From JBDTZF01 sp040005265 (GTDB lineage: Bacteria > Verrucomicrobiota > Verrucomicrobiia > Chthoniobacterales > UBA10450): DNA of 22,221 nucleotides. The position numbers and the translations under genes were made by a program. Positions within the stretch are counted from its first letter, which is position 1. The number at the start of each line of letters is the position of its first letter. The stretch covers positions 1 to 22,221 of the forward strand of contig JBDTZF010000033.1 of NCBI GenBank assembly GCA_040005265.1, read 5' to 3'. The notes beneath the pieces are model-generated. The model searched no databases and was not told where the DNA came from. It saw nothing but the letters and a program-made list of their open reading frames with translations. This document shows, in pieces, positions 14,644 through 22,015 of the stretch.

Positions 14644-16461
14644 ATGAGTCGTATCCGATTGCTCTCAGAAATCGTCGCCAGCCAGGTCGCGGCGGGCGAA
14701 GTCGTGGAGCGACCTGCCTCGGTTGTGAAAGAACTTGTCGAAAACAGCATCGACGCCGGGGCGCGCAAGATCGACATCCTCATTAGGCGGGGCGGAATCG
14801 CGCTCATTCGCGTTATCGATGACGGGTGTGGGATGGATCGCGATGACGCATTGCTTTGCCTCGAACGCCATGCCACCAGCAAGATCCGGTCGGCGGAAGA
14901 TCTTCAAGCTGTTGCAACGCTCGGATTTCGTGGCGAAGCGCTGCCCAGCATCGCCAGTGTTTCGCGATTTCGCCTAACAACACGCGAACCCGAAGCAATC
15001 GCCGGCACCGACATTATTGTGAACGGGGGAAAAATTGACGTTGTCCGCGACGGCGGAGAGGCGCCCGGAACGCAGGTGGAGGTGCGCTCCCTTTTTTACA
15101 ACCTGCCTGCACGCCGAAAATTTTTGCGCTCTGAAAACACCGAGAGTCGAAACCTCGAGCACCAACTTCATCTTCAAGCAATCGGGCATCCGCAGATTGC
15201 CTTCACGCTGGTCCGTGAAGATCGCGCTGCTTTTCAACTTCCGCCCGCAGCCAGTCTCAACGAACGCATCCGCGATCTTTATGGGGGCGAGTTGCTCGAG
15301 CGGTTGCTTCCAATTAATGACGCGGACGTGAACGGGGTGGAGATCAGCGGGTTGATCGGGCAGGCGGGATTGAGTCGCCAAACTCGCGCGCAGCAGCTCG
15401 TATTCGTAAACGGCCGTGCCATAGAAAGCCCTCTCGTTACGTCGGCCTTGCGCGAGGGTTATCACACCGCGCTGATGAGAGGCCAGTTCCCGGTGACTTT
15501 TCTTTTTGTGCGCCTCGATCCGGCTTTTGTGGATGTCAACGTTCATCCGGCCAAACGCGAAGTGCGCTTTCGCGATCCGAATGGTGTCCGCGAAGCCATC
15601 GTCGCCGCCATTCAACGCACTCTCGAAACCGGCCGCGTCGATTGGCAGGAAAAATTTCGGGCGCCGTCCGAGTCTGTTGATGGACCAACCCCAGTGCTGC
15701 CTCAATCTTCGTCCTCTGCCAATCTCACCTTGCGGCCCGAAATAGTTTCCACGGAACCATCGGATCGCGAATTGCCGCAGCTCGGCGGGACGATCGAATC
15801 AGGTAGGGGCGGTTCACCGAACAGCCCGCGGGCGATTGAGGTCAATCGCCCCTACCAAAATCAGGCGCCTGCAGGCGCCACTCAGCAATTCCAGATCATC
15901 GGCGTCTTGAACAAACTCTATGTGTTGATGGAAAACACGGACGGTCTCGTCCTGGTCGATCAACACGCAGCCCACGAGCGCGTTCTCTTTGAGGAATTGC
16001 GCCGCCGTATGGAGGAGCAGGGTGTTCCGTCGCAAAAACTCCTCATTCCACAAACATTCGATCTGCCGCCGCGCGATGCCGAATGGATCGAACGCAGCAT
16101 GTCGATCTTGCAGAAAATGGGAATCGGCATCGAGGGCTTCGGACCGAACACATTCAAGATCGACAGCATGCCCGCGTTCCTGACAACGTCCGACCCGGTC
16201 AGCTTCATGCAGCGGGTGATTGACGATCTGAAGAATGCGAGCGATCGCAGCTCAGCATTTCGTTTGGGCGAGGAGATGATTGCCAGCACGGTTTGCCGTC
16301 ACGCTGTCAAAGCTAACGATCCGTTACGCTATCTCGAGGTGGAAAAGCTGATCCGCGATCTGCTCGCGTGCGATCTTCCCTACTGCTGCCCGCATGGCCG
16401 GCCTACCATGATTCAAATCTCAAACGCGGAGCTCGAGAAAAAATTCGGTCGCAAAGTTTGA
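14644..16461 (+). CDS. mutL: DNA mismatch repair protein MutL (endonuclease type) with repeat in linker
   Basis: MutL is the GHKL ATPase that couples MutS mismatch recognition to strand incision. The 605-residue protein has the ATPase motifs ELVENSIDAGA (catalytic Glu33), DDGCGM (59-64) and GFRGEAL (94-100), then FYNLPARRKFL and VNVHPAKREVRF of the N-terminal half. A disordered linker (about 340-415) leads to the C-terminal dimerisation domain. This contains DQHAAHERVLFEE (from Asp439), which fits the DQHA(X)2E(X)4E endonuclease motif, plus QKLLIPQ, CRHAVKAND and CPHGRPT (582-588). It is therefore the nicking type rather than the E. coli type. The linker carries an in-frame palindromic repeat (15802-15856) and a second palindrome. 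The start is the ATG at 14644; the frame is open to 14572 without family sequence. The stop is 3 bp before the next start. Confidence 0.97.
   Translation: MSRIRLLSEIVASQVAAGEVVERPASVVKELVENSIDAGARKIDILIRRGGIALIRVIDDGCGMDRDDALLCLERHATSKIRSAEDLQAVATLGFRGEALPSIASVSRFRLTTREPEAIAGTDIIVNGGKIDVVRDGGEAPGTQVEVRSLFYNLPARRKFLRSENTESRNLEHQLHLQAIGHPQIAFTLVREDRAAFQLPPAASLNERIRDLYGGELLERLLPINDADVNGVEISGLIGQAGLSRQTRAQQLVFVNGRAIESPLVTSALREGYHTALMRGQFPVTFLFVRLDPAFVDVNVHPAKREVRFRDPNGVREAIVAAIQRTLETGRVDWQEKFRAPSESVDGPTPVLPQSSSSANLTLRPEIVSTEPSDRELPQLGGTIESGRGGSPNSPRAIEVNRPYQNQAPAGATQQFQIIGVLNKLYVLMENTDGLVLVDQHAAHERVLFEELRRRMEEQGVPSQKLLIPQTFDLPPRDAEWIERSMSILQKMGIGIEGFGPNTFKIDSMPAFLTTSDPVSFMQRVIDDLKNASDRSSAFRLGEEMIASTVCRHAVKANDPLRYLEVEKLIRDLLACDLPYCCPHGRPTMIQISNAELEKKFGRKV
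15802..15856. repeat. REPIN-like element inserted in frame in the mutL linker
   Basis: Terminal repeats GGTAGGGGCG (15802-15811) and CGCCCCTACC (15847-15856) enclose a degenerate hairpin (GGGCGGTTC...GAACAGCCC) and a perfect one, GGGCGATTG (15830-15838) with CAATCGCCC (15843-15851). Its right half is the exact reverse complement of the left half of the element at 19937-20016, and its left half matches that element's right half except for about two changes. The spacer is only 2 nt here against 26 nt there. It encodes about 18 residues starting GRGGSP without breaking the reading frame. Confidence 0.9.
15864..15879. repeat. 16-bp perfect palindrome in the mutL linker
   Basis: GGCGCCTGCAGGCGCC is perfectly self-complementary and starts 7 bases after the REPIN-like element. 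It encodes part of QAPAGATQ. It may be part of the same insertion or a separate short element. Confidence 0.6.
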
Positions 16462-16464
16462 ACA

Positions 16465-17235
16465 ATGGACATTGAAAAAATCAACGTGCTCGGGGTCGGC
16501 ATCAGCGTGCTCGATCAGGACCGCGCGCGAGATTTTCTTTTCGACGCTGTGCGCCAGGGTCGTCGCGGCTATGTGGCCGTAACCGGCGTGCATGGTGTGA
16601 GTGAAGCGCAAGACGACCCGGTTCTTCGCGACATTCTGAATCGTGCGCTGCTCTGCACGCCGGATGGAATGCCGATGGTCTGGATGGGTCGCTTCCAGGA
16701 CAAGCCGTCTATTCAACGCGTTTATGGTCCCGATCTCATGCTGAACCTGTGCGAACATTCGCGCATCGAGAAATTTTCACATTTTCTCTACGGCGGCGTG
16801 CCTGGAATTGCCGACGCCCTCGCGGACAACCTTCGGAAGCGTTTTCCAGGCATAAACATCCTCGGCACTTATAGCCCGCCATTCCGTCAGCTGAATTTGA
16901 ACGAAGTAAGCGATCTCCAGCGGCTGGTGCAGGGGACCCGCCCCGATTTTTTCTGGGTTGGCTTGAGCACACCAAAGCAGGAGCGGTTCATGGCGCAGTA
17001 CATGTCGATCCTGCCGGAAGCGAAGATTTTCATTGGCGTGGGAGCGGCGTTCGATCTACTCAGTGGCCGGGTTCGTCAGGCACCGCCGTGGATGCAGAGG
17101 TTCGGGCTGGAATGGCTGTTTCGCCTGACCCAGGAACCGTCACGTCTGTGGCGGCGTTACCTCGTGAATAACCCTCTATTCGTTGCCAGAGCGGCCAGTC
17201 AGTTGCTCGGTTTGCGAAAGTATCCCTTGCCCTAA
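16465..17235 (+). CDS. WecG/TagA/CpsF family glycosyltransferase
   Basis: Members of this GT26 family add the second sugar, often N-acetylmannosamine or its acid, to an undecaprenyl-diphosphate-linked sugar during assembly of enterobacterial common antigen, teichoic acid or capsule. The 256-residue protein has the normal length and landmarks: INVLGVGISVLD at the start, VTGVHGVSEAQDDP, TPDGMPMVW with the conserved Asp, GLSTPKQERFM (the PKQE motif), VGAAFDLLSGRVRQAPPWMQ and GLEWLFRLTQEPSRLWRRY. The basic, aromatic C-terminal part usually docks these enzymes on the inner membrane. The usual Asn in the TxN motif is Gly here (VTGVH), a small oddity near the donor site. It begins 3 bp after the mutL stop and leads into sugar and exosortase genes, so an exopolysaccharide role is likely. 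The exact sugar is unknown. Confidence 0.93.
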   Translation: MDIEKINVLGVGISVLDQDRARDFLFDAVRQGRRGYVAVTGVHGVSEAQDDPVLRDILNRALLCTPDGMPMVWMGRFQDKPSIQRVYGPDLMLNLCEHSRIEKFSHFLYGGVPGIADALADNLRKRFPGINILGTYSPPFRQLNLNEVSDLQRLVQGTRPDFFWVGLSTPKQERFMAQYMSILPEAKIFIGVGAAFDLLSGRVRQAPPWMQRFGLEWLFRLTQEPSRLWRRYLVNNPLFVARAASQLLGLRKYPLP

Positions 17236-17271
17236 TCACGTGGGTCGGCCACAATAGTGCCCTCATTTAGA

Positions 17272-18282
17272 ATGGCTTCGGGGACAATCGTAGTTTGTGG
17301 CGGGGGAGGCTTCATTGGCGGACATCTGGTCGCTGACTTGCTTAAACAGGGTAAGCGCGTTCGTGCGATCGATGTTAAACCGCTAGATGAGTGGTTCCAG
17401 GTTTTTGCCGACGCTGAAAACCGGGAGCTCGACCTCCGCGAGAAATCGGCGTGCAAACAAGCGACGCGCGACGCCGCGATTATTTTCAACCTCGCTGCCG
17501 ATATGGGCGGCATGGGGTTCATCGAAAATAACAAGGCTCTCTGCATGTTGAGCGTGCTGATTAACACGCACTTGATGATGGCGGCGAAGGACGCGGGTGT
17601 GGACCGGTTTTTTTACGCGTCGTCGGCGTGCGTTTACGCTGCCGACAAGCAGACTGATCCAAACGTAACCGCGCTTAAGGAAGCCGATGCTTACCCGGCG
17701 ATGCCCGAAGATGGATATGGCTGGGAAAAATTATTCAGCGAACGAATGTGTCGGCATTATCGGGAGGATTTTGGAATCAAAACACGGATTGCCCGGTATC
17801 ACAATGTTTACGGCCCGCACGGGACGTATGACGGTGGACGCGAAAAAGCGCCGGCAGCGATTTGCCGTAAGGTGATCACTGCGAAGCTTTCGGGAAATCA
17901 CGAGATTGAGATTTGGGGCGACGGCAAACAGACCCGCAGCTTCATGTGGATCGACGATTGCGTGAAGGGGACGCAAATGATCCTGGCCGGCGAGTATGTC
18001 GATCCTCTCAACCTTGGGAGCAGCGAGTTGGTCTCCATCAATCAACTGGTAGATATCGTGGAAGAAATTGCCGACGTTAAGTTGAAGAGGAGTTACAATC
18101 TTTCCGCGCCGAAAGGCGTGAATGGGCGCAACAGCGATAATACATTGATCCAGAAAGTTTTTGGCTGGGAACCGTCAACCCGGCTGCGCGACGGGCTCGA
18201 GCGAACGTATCAGTGGATCTACGATCAAATGGCGTCCAAACCGTCGTCTCGATCACCTGCGAATGCGCCGGTCAGTCGCTAG
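17272..18282 (+). CDS. GDP-mannose 3,5-epimerase-like extended SDR
   Basis: The closest match I can recall is plant GDP-mannose 3,5-epimerase (GME), which converts GDP-D-mannose to GDP-L-galactose and GDP-L-gulose. The 336-residue protein has the Rossmann motif CGGGGFIGGH, the GME-type SSACVY with catalytic Cys120, YGWEK with Tyr149 and Lys153, ARYHNVYGPHGTYDGGREKAPAA with Lys192, WGDGKQTRSFMWIDDCV, and GVNGRNSDNTLI near the end. These GREKAPAA and GRNSDN signatures are shared with GME rather than with general UDP-sugar epimerases. The ATG at 17272 is chosen; a GTG at 17257 would add five residues. It is cytoplasmic, lies 36 bp after the glycosyltransferase and 9 bp before the exosortase, and probably supplies an L-hexose for the polymer. 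A C-terminal Ser/Pro-rich tail is extra. Confidence 0.85.
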   Translation: MASGTIVVCGGGGFIGGHLVADLLKQGKRVRAIDVKPLDEWFQVFADAENRELDLREKSACKQATRDAAIIFNLAADMGGMGFIENNKALCMLSVLINTHLMMAAKDAGVDRFFYASSACVYAADKQTDPNVTALKEADAYPAMPEDGYGWEKLFSERMCRHYREDFGIKTRIARYHNVYGPHGTYDGGREKAPAAICRKVITAKLSGNHEIEIWGDGKQTRSFMWIDDCVKGTQMILAGEYVDPLNLGSSELVSINQLVDIVEEIADVKLKRSYNLSAPKGVNGRNSDNTLIQKVFGWEPSTRLRDGLERTYQWIYDQMASKPSSRSPANAPVSR

Positions 18283-18291
18283 GAATTCAGG

Positions 18292-19251
18292 ATGATCGCA
18301 GAATCAAAAACTCTGGGGAACGGGTTTCAATCAGCAGTGGATTGGGCGAAGCGCGACCCGATCGGTGTTGCGTTGCTGTTCACGATCGCTGCCACGCTCG
18401 CTTACTTTCTCGGGTTCGATCGTCTCTTCAACAACGCCAGTGTCTCAACCTTGGTTTGGGCCTGGCAGGCGTGGACTCCCGAGACAAACTACGAGCACGC
18501 CCGGCTCATTCCGTTAATCGTCGCGTTTTTGGTCTGGTATGATCGGAAAAAAATACAAGATGCACCCGTTAGCTCATCACCCTGGGGCTGGTTGTTCATC
18601 GGTTTCGGATTGTTTTTGTTTTTTGCCGGCGCGCGCACGCTTCAGGCGCGCCTCTCATTAACCGCTCTGCCGTTTCTGATTTTCGGGACCGTTCTTTACG
18701 TGTGGGGGAAACCCGTTGCGCGGGTTCTTCTATTTCCGATCGCGTTTCTGTTGTTCATGGTGCCTCTCAATTTTCTTACTCAGGCTACGGCGAAGCTGCA
18801 GCTCATTGAGACTGGTGTCGCCACCGCGATCTGTAATGTCATTGGTATTCACGTGCAGAGCGTCGGCACCGTCGTCCAGGCTGCGGACAACGCGTTCAAG
18901 TTTGAGGTGGACGAAGGCTGCAGCGGTATTCGCTCGCTCATGGCGATCGCAATGATCTCCGCCATTTACGGGCATTTCACTCAGGATCGATTGTGGAAAA
19001 AATTGGCGCTTTTTGCCGGATCGATCGTCTTCGCGATTGTTGGCAACGCCGGCCGACTGGTCTCCATTTTTGCCATGGGTCGCTTCTTCGGACAAGACCT
19101 CGCCGGCGGGCCGTATCACATTATTTCAGGCTACTTATCTTTTCCATTTGCGATCGCGGCGATGGTGCTTTTTGGAAAACTGCTAAACGTGAAACCGGCG
19201 CAACTGAAGCAACTGGCGGTCGAAAAGGAAAAGGTTTCGTATGATTACTAA
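18292..19251 (+). CDS. Exosortase (exosortase/archaeosortase family transpeptidase)
   Basis: Exosortases are multi-pass inner membrane cysteine proteases/transpeptidases that process proteins with PEP-CTERM-type C-terminal anchors, usually in bacteria that make exopolysaccharide. The 319-residue protein has about eight hydrophobic segments and the three catalytic residues in the standard order: Cys210 in DEGCSGIRS, Arg255 in GNAGRLVSI and His276 in GGPYHIISGY. The early segment EHARLIPLIVAFLVWYDR matches the family's conserved (G)H..L(I)P motif. An AGGA lies about 13 bases before the ATG, one of the few ribosome sites in this window. It overlaps epsI by 11 bp, so translation is probably coupled. 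I do not assign an Xrt subtype. No PEP-CTERM substrate is visible in this window. Confidence 0.95.
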   Translation: MIAESKTLGNGFQSAVDWAKRDPIGVALLFTIAATLAYFLGFDRLFNNASVSTLVWAWQAWTPETNYEHARLIPLIVAFLVWYDRKKIQDAPVSSSPWGWLFIGFGLFLFFAGARTLQARLSLTALPFLIFGTVLYVWGKPVARVLLFPIAFLLFMVPLNFLTQATAKLQLIETGVATAICNVIGIHVQSVGTVVQAADNAFKFEVDEGCSGIRSLMAIAMISAIYGHFTQDRLWKKLALFAGSIVFAIVGNAGRLVSIFAMGRFFGQDLAGGPYHIISGYLSFPFAIAAMVLFGKLLNVKPAQLKQLAVEKEKVSYDY

Positions 19252-19921
19252 ACGTCTCCTTAGCGTGCAGATTGTTCTTCTGGCCGGATTTGTTTCCGTT
19301 TTTGCCCTTCCACACTCGAGCACGAGCACACCCGCAGGCATTGCCATTGCGCTACCCAGCTACGTTGGCGAATGGAGTGGGGAAGACGCCGAGATCACAG
19401 AGCGCGAGCGCGAAGTTCTGGCCAAGGACACGCAATTCGCGCGCAAGACGTATACGAACATTACGGGGGAAAAGATTTTCGTCTCAATCATCATGTCCGG
19501 CGACGACATGACGAGCAGCATTCATCGGCCGGAGCGTTGCCTTGTAGCGCAAGGTTGGAGTGTGCAGGAGTCTGGGAAACGTTTTGTGCCGATGGCTGAT
19601 GGGAAGACATTGGAGATGACGAGATTGCACAACGTGCATCCCGTGGAGCTGACGGATAAGTCTCGGGCCCTGCTGCATAATCTGGATTACTACTGGTTCG
19701 TTGGTGCCGATGAGATGACCTCTTCCCATCTCGTTCGCACCGGAATCGACCTACGCGACCGGATCCTGCACGGCCAGGCACAGCGCTGGGCCTACGTAAC
19801 GATCGCGACAAATATGCCGCTGCGTGGGAGCACCGACGAGCAGATTACGAAGATGATTGAAGGTTTTATCCAGAAGCTCGGCCCGAAGTTGACCCGGCCC
19901 GGCGGCGGTCCTTTGCTCTAA
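19241..19921 (+). CDS. epsI: Exosortase-associated protein EpsI (DUF3485)
   Basis: EpsI proteins accompany exosortases, either fused to them or encoded next door, and are needed for exopolysaccharide or sorting systems; the biochemical role is not settled. The 226-residue protein has an N-terminal membrane anchor (about 5-24, LLSVQIVLLAGFVSVFALPH), then LPSYVGEWSG and the DUF3485 core with SIHRPERCLVAQGWSV. That is the family's conserved (P)ERC...GW motif, with Cys at about residue 100. It continues with YYWFVGADEMTSSHLVRT, and the rest should lie in the periplasm. AAGGAAAAGG shortly before the ATG is a reasonable ribosome site. It starts inside the end of the exosortase gene and is the last gene of the mutL-to-epsI run. 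The palindromic element at 19937 lies 15 bp after its stop. Confidence 0.93.
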   Translation: MITKRLLSVQIVLLAGFVSVFALPHSSTSTPAGIAIALPSYVGEWSGEDAEITEREREVLAKDTQFARKTYTNITGEKIFVSIIMSGDDMTSSIHRPERCLVAQGWSVQESGKRFVPMADGKTLEMTRLHNVHPVELTDKSRALLHNLDYYWFVGADEMTSSHLVRTGIDLRDRILHGQAQRWAYVTIATNMPLRGSTDEQITKMIEGFIQKLGPKLTRPGGGPLL

Positions 19922-19936
19922 ATATTGATCAGGTTA

Positions 19937-20016
19937 GGTAGGGGCGATTGACCTCAATCGCCCGTCCCCGAGTTCAGTTTCCGCGTCGCGGGCGGTTCCG
20001 GTGAACCGCCCCTACC
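19937..20016. repeat. REPIN-like heterodimer at the convergence of two EPS operons
   Basis: Terminal repeats GGTAGGGGCG (19937-19946) and CGCCCCTACC (20007-20016) flank two 9-bp perfect hairpins: GGGCGATTG-acct-CAATCGCCC (19942-19963) and GGGCGGTTC-cggt-GAACCGCCC (19990-20011), with a 26-nt spacer. The two hairpins share their outer bases but differ inside, with paired changes that keep the stems. It lies between the epsI stop (+) and the end of the small - strand gene, whose tail and stop codon it provides. The same family occurs inverted in mutL. Confidence 0.92.
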
Positions 20017-20280
20017 TGCCGTCTCTGGACCCACCTGCGGAATCCGGGGAAAATCAGGCGAGGGATATTCGGCGAAAACAATTTCCTGTTTCCAGTAGGT
20101 AAGGCGTTTCTGCGGCTGAAACATCGGTCGCACTGCGACCTTGAGGCCAATGACGTGAAGTTTGCCGCGCCAGGGAATGATGAGCGCTCGGCCCAGCGAT
20201 CGGCCGGATTCAAAGTCCCGTATCTGCGTGCCGATAGTTTGCGCGATCCTTAGAACCAGGCTGCGGATAAGTTTGCGCAT
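19954..20280 (-). CDS. Small hypothetical protein of the EPS locus, tail from a REPIN
   Basis: I do not recognise a family. The 108-residue product starts MRKLIRSLVLRIAQTIGTQI and then has RALIIPWRGKLHVIGLKVAVRP and LTYWKQEIVFAEYPSPDFP. It is basic, with no signal peptide or convincing transmembrane helix; the N-terminal stretch may be an amphipathic helix. The start is well supported: its ATG overlaps the stop of the upstream gene as TAATG, which implies translational coupling. An alternative start at 20319 would lie inside that gene. The last 20 or so residues (GRGGSPEPPATRKLNSGTGD) and the TGA stop are read from the repeat at 19937-20016, so the native protein probably ended near PRIPQVGPE. 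A role in the neighbouring polysaccharide pathway is inferred only from context. Confidence 0.7.
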   Translation of the reverse strand: MRKLIRSLVLRIAQTIGTQIRDFESGRSLGRALIIPWRGKLHVIGLKVAVRPMFQPQKRLTYWKQEIVFAEYPSPDFPRIPQVGPETAGRGGSPEPPATRKLNSGTGD

Positions 20281-21023
20281 TACTTGTCCCACAATCGCTT
20301 GACCGGATGCAAAGTCCACGCGCCTTCCTTGCGCGCTTGGTCTATATAATCGGTTTCATCCTTCAAGACGCGAACAAAATGATTTTGGGCGCCAAAATCA
20401 CGGACCCGAAACCCCAAGTGATGAGCGAGCGTCGGCAGGTAAAGCTCCATGTAGATAGGGAACGGTTCCTTGATCGCCAACACAGTGCAAAAAGCCTCGC
20501 GACGCCAAAAACCTCCGCTGCCGAACATCGTTAGCACCACTTCCGGGTCGGGCCGGCGGGTTATTGCCGCCCAATAGTTGATGAAATCAAGGTCCGCGGC
20601 GTGATAAAGAAAATGAGGATCGTTCGTGCCATCCACTCGATGGACATGAAAGGCGAGTAGATCTGCGCCTTCGGCAGTTAGCATCTTGATTTGCCGCTCA
20701 TTCAAATCTTCAACCAATGGCAAATGATCGTACTCGGCGAAATGAACGAATTGGAATTGGTCGCCCCGCGTCTTCAAGAATTCCGCCGCCATTTGCAAAA
20801 GCTGAGTATAACTTTGGAACTCCCGCTGATGATCCCGGGTGCGCAGACGCGGATCATCGACAAAGAATTTTTGCTCGTATTCGATGGTCTCGAATTCGCT
20901 CCTTGTCCCGCCGTAGGCAACGACGATGCTTTCTCTGGGAACATGGCGTTCCCAGTAAGCAATCATCCGCGAGACGGCGCCAGACGATTGATGCGTGGAG
21001 ATTAAATTTAGAACCGAGCTCAT
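20280..21023 (-). CDS. Putative glycosyltransferase-like protein
   Basis: The 247-residue protein looks like a GT-A-type fold but I cannot place it in a family. It starts with a hydrophobic strand (MSSVLNLISTH), followed by an ESIVVAYGGT strand resembling the nucleotide-binding opening. A segment FVHFAEYDHLPL (about 92-103), where EYDH may stand in for the DXD metal motif, comes next, then FGSGGFWRREAF, a typical acceptor-side GG/W region, and EPFPIYMELYLPTLAHHLGF. No signal peptide or transmembrane helix is visible, so it should be cytoplasmic. Both ends overlap their neighbours as TAATG: its ATG overlaps the epimerase stop and its TAA overlaps the next ATG. That implies a tightly coupled three-gene unit. 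Sugar transfer to an exopolysaccharide or lipid carrier is inferred. Confidence 0.65.
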   Translation of the reverse strand: MSSVLNLISTHQSSGAVSRMIAYWERHVPRESIVVAYGGTRSEFETIEYEQKFFVDDPRLRTRDHQREFQSYTQLLQMAAEFLKTRGDQFQFVHFAEYDHLPLVEDLNERQIKMLTAEGADLLAFHVHRVDGTNDPHFLYHAADLDFINYWAAITRRPDPEVVLTMFGSGGFWRREAFCTVLAIKEPFPIYMELYLPTLAHHLGFRVRDFGAQNHFVRVLKDETDYIDQARKEGAWTLHPVKRLWDK

Positions 21024-22015
21024 TAAAAACCACCGCGCGAGTCGTTAACTCCCTTGTACGATTTGAGCCAGTTGACCGTCTCCTTGATTCCTGCTTCAAG
21101 GGAGTACGGATTTTCGCCGAAGAGCGCGAACGTTCGTTCCATGGGAGTTTCGTAGTCCGTAGTCATGCTGCGAAGACGGGAGCTGTTGATCAGAAACGGC
21201 TTGCCGGTAAGAGAACTCGGGATATCGCCCAGCAAAGCGAGCACGCGCATTAAGGGGCGAGGGATCACCCGCACTTGTTGGTTTCTTAATGCGCGAGAAA
21301 AACCGTTGGTCCAGTCGTAGAGATTCGTTGGGCGATCACCCACATAGAACGTTTGGCCGCGAACAAGATCGACATCGGCGTCGAAAAGTTTTCGGATCTG
21401 GTGGATGATGTTCTTAACATAGCCGTAACAACGAATCACTGGCTCGTGGCCTGGATGCACATACAAGCCTCGTTCCACCACCCGCCAGAATTCGCTTCGA
21501 TAGCGCATGTGCCAGGGTCCCCAAATGTTTGTCGGCCGAATAATCGTCCAACAACACGGCAGGTTCGCCTCACGCGTCAATTTTTCGGTAACGACTTTGC
21601 TCTGACCGTAAACGGTTTCGGGAAAATAATCGGTGTCGCTGGCCGGTAACCGCCCGGGCGCGCAGACAAATTGCGATGAAGTAATGATTGCGCGCCGCAC
21701 CGAGGGCGTCCCTCGAATCGCTTCCAGAACGTTGCGAGTGCCGGTGGTATTAACGGGGTAGCCTTCCTCCACGGTTGTTTTTTCATCGCAGTCGGCCCGG
21801 GCTGCGAGATGCAATACTCGATCCGGCTGGAATTCTCGAAAAACGGCTGTGGTCGCGGCGGCATCGAGAATATCTCCGGAACGCCAGTATGCCATTTGCT
21901 CAGGATTCAGGGGCGCGTTGATGGAATAGTTAAGAATCGCCGCTGCCTCCTTCGACAGTAATTCGATGAAATTAGTACCGATGAATCCGGACCCGCCGGT
22001 GATCAGGATCCTCAT
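21023..22015 (-). CDS. NAD-dependent epimerase/dehydratase (extended SDR)
   Basis: Extended SDR enzymes of this kind modify nucleotide sugars (epimerisation, dehydration or reduction) using bound NAD(P). The 330-residue protein has the Rossmann motif ITGGSGFIGTNF at the N-terminus, HLAARAD, a catalytic Ser in TSSQFV, YGQSK for the Tyr/Lys pair, and RPTNIWGPWHMRY. The C-terminal region (IPRPLMRVLALLGDIPSSL) is longer and less typical, so its exact substrate cannot be named. It is the first gene of the - strand unit, followed by two TAATG-coupled genes, and lies 84 bp from the divergent glycosyltransferase start. The role is presumably making an activated sugar for the same polysaccharide locus. 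No Shine-Dalgarno is seen. Confidence 0.9.
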   Translation of the reverse strand: MRILITGGSGFIGTNFIELLSKEAAAILNYSINAPLNPEQMAYWRSGDILDAAATTAVFREFQPDRVLHLAARADCDEKTTVEEGYPVNTTGTRNVLEAIRGTPSVRRAIITSSQFVCAPGRLPASDTDYFPETVYGQSKVVTEKLTREANLPCCWTIIRPTNIWGPWHMRYRSEFWRVVERGLYVHPGHEPVIRCYGYVKNIIHQIRKLFDADVDLVRGQTFYVGDRPTNLYDWTNGFSRALRNQQVRVIPRPLMRVLALLGDIPSSLTGKPFLINSSRLRSMTTDYETPMERTFALFGENPYSLEAGIKETVNWLKSYKGVNDSRGGF

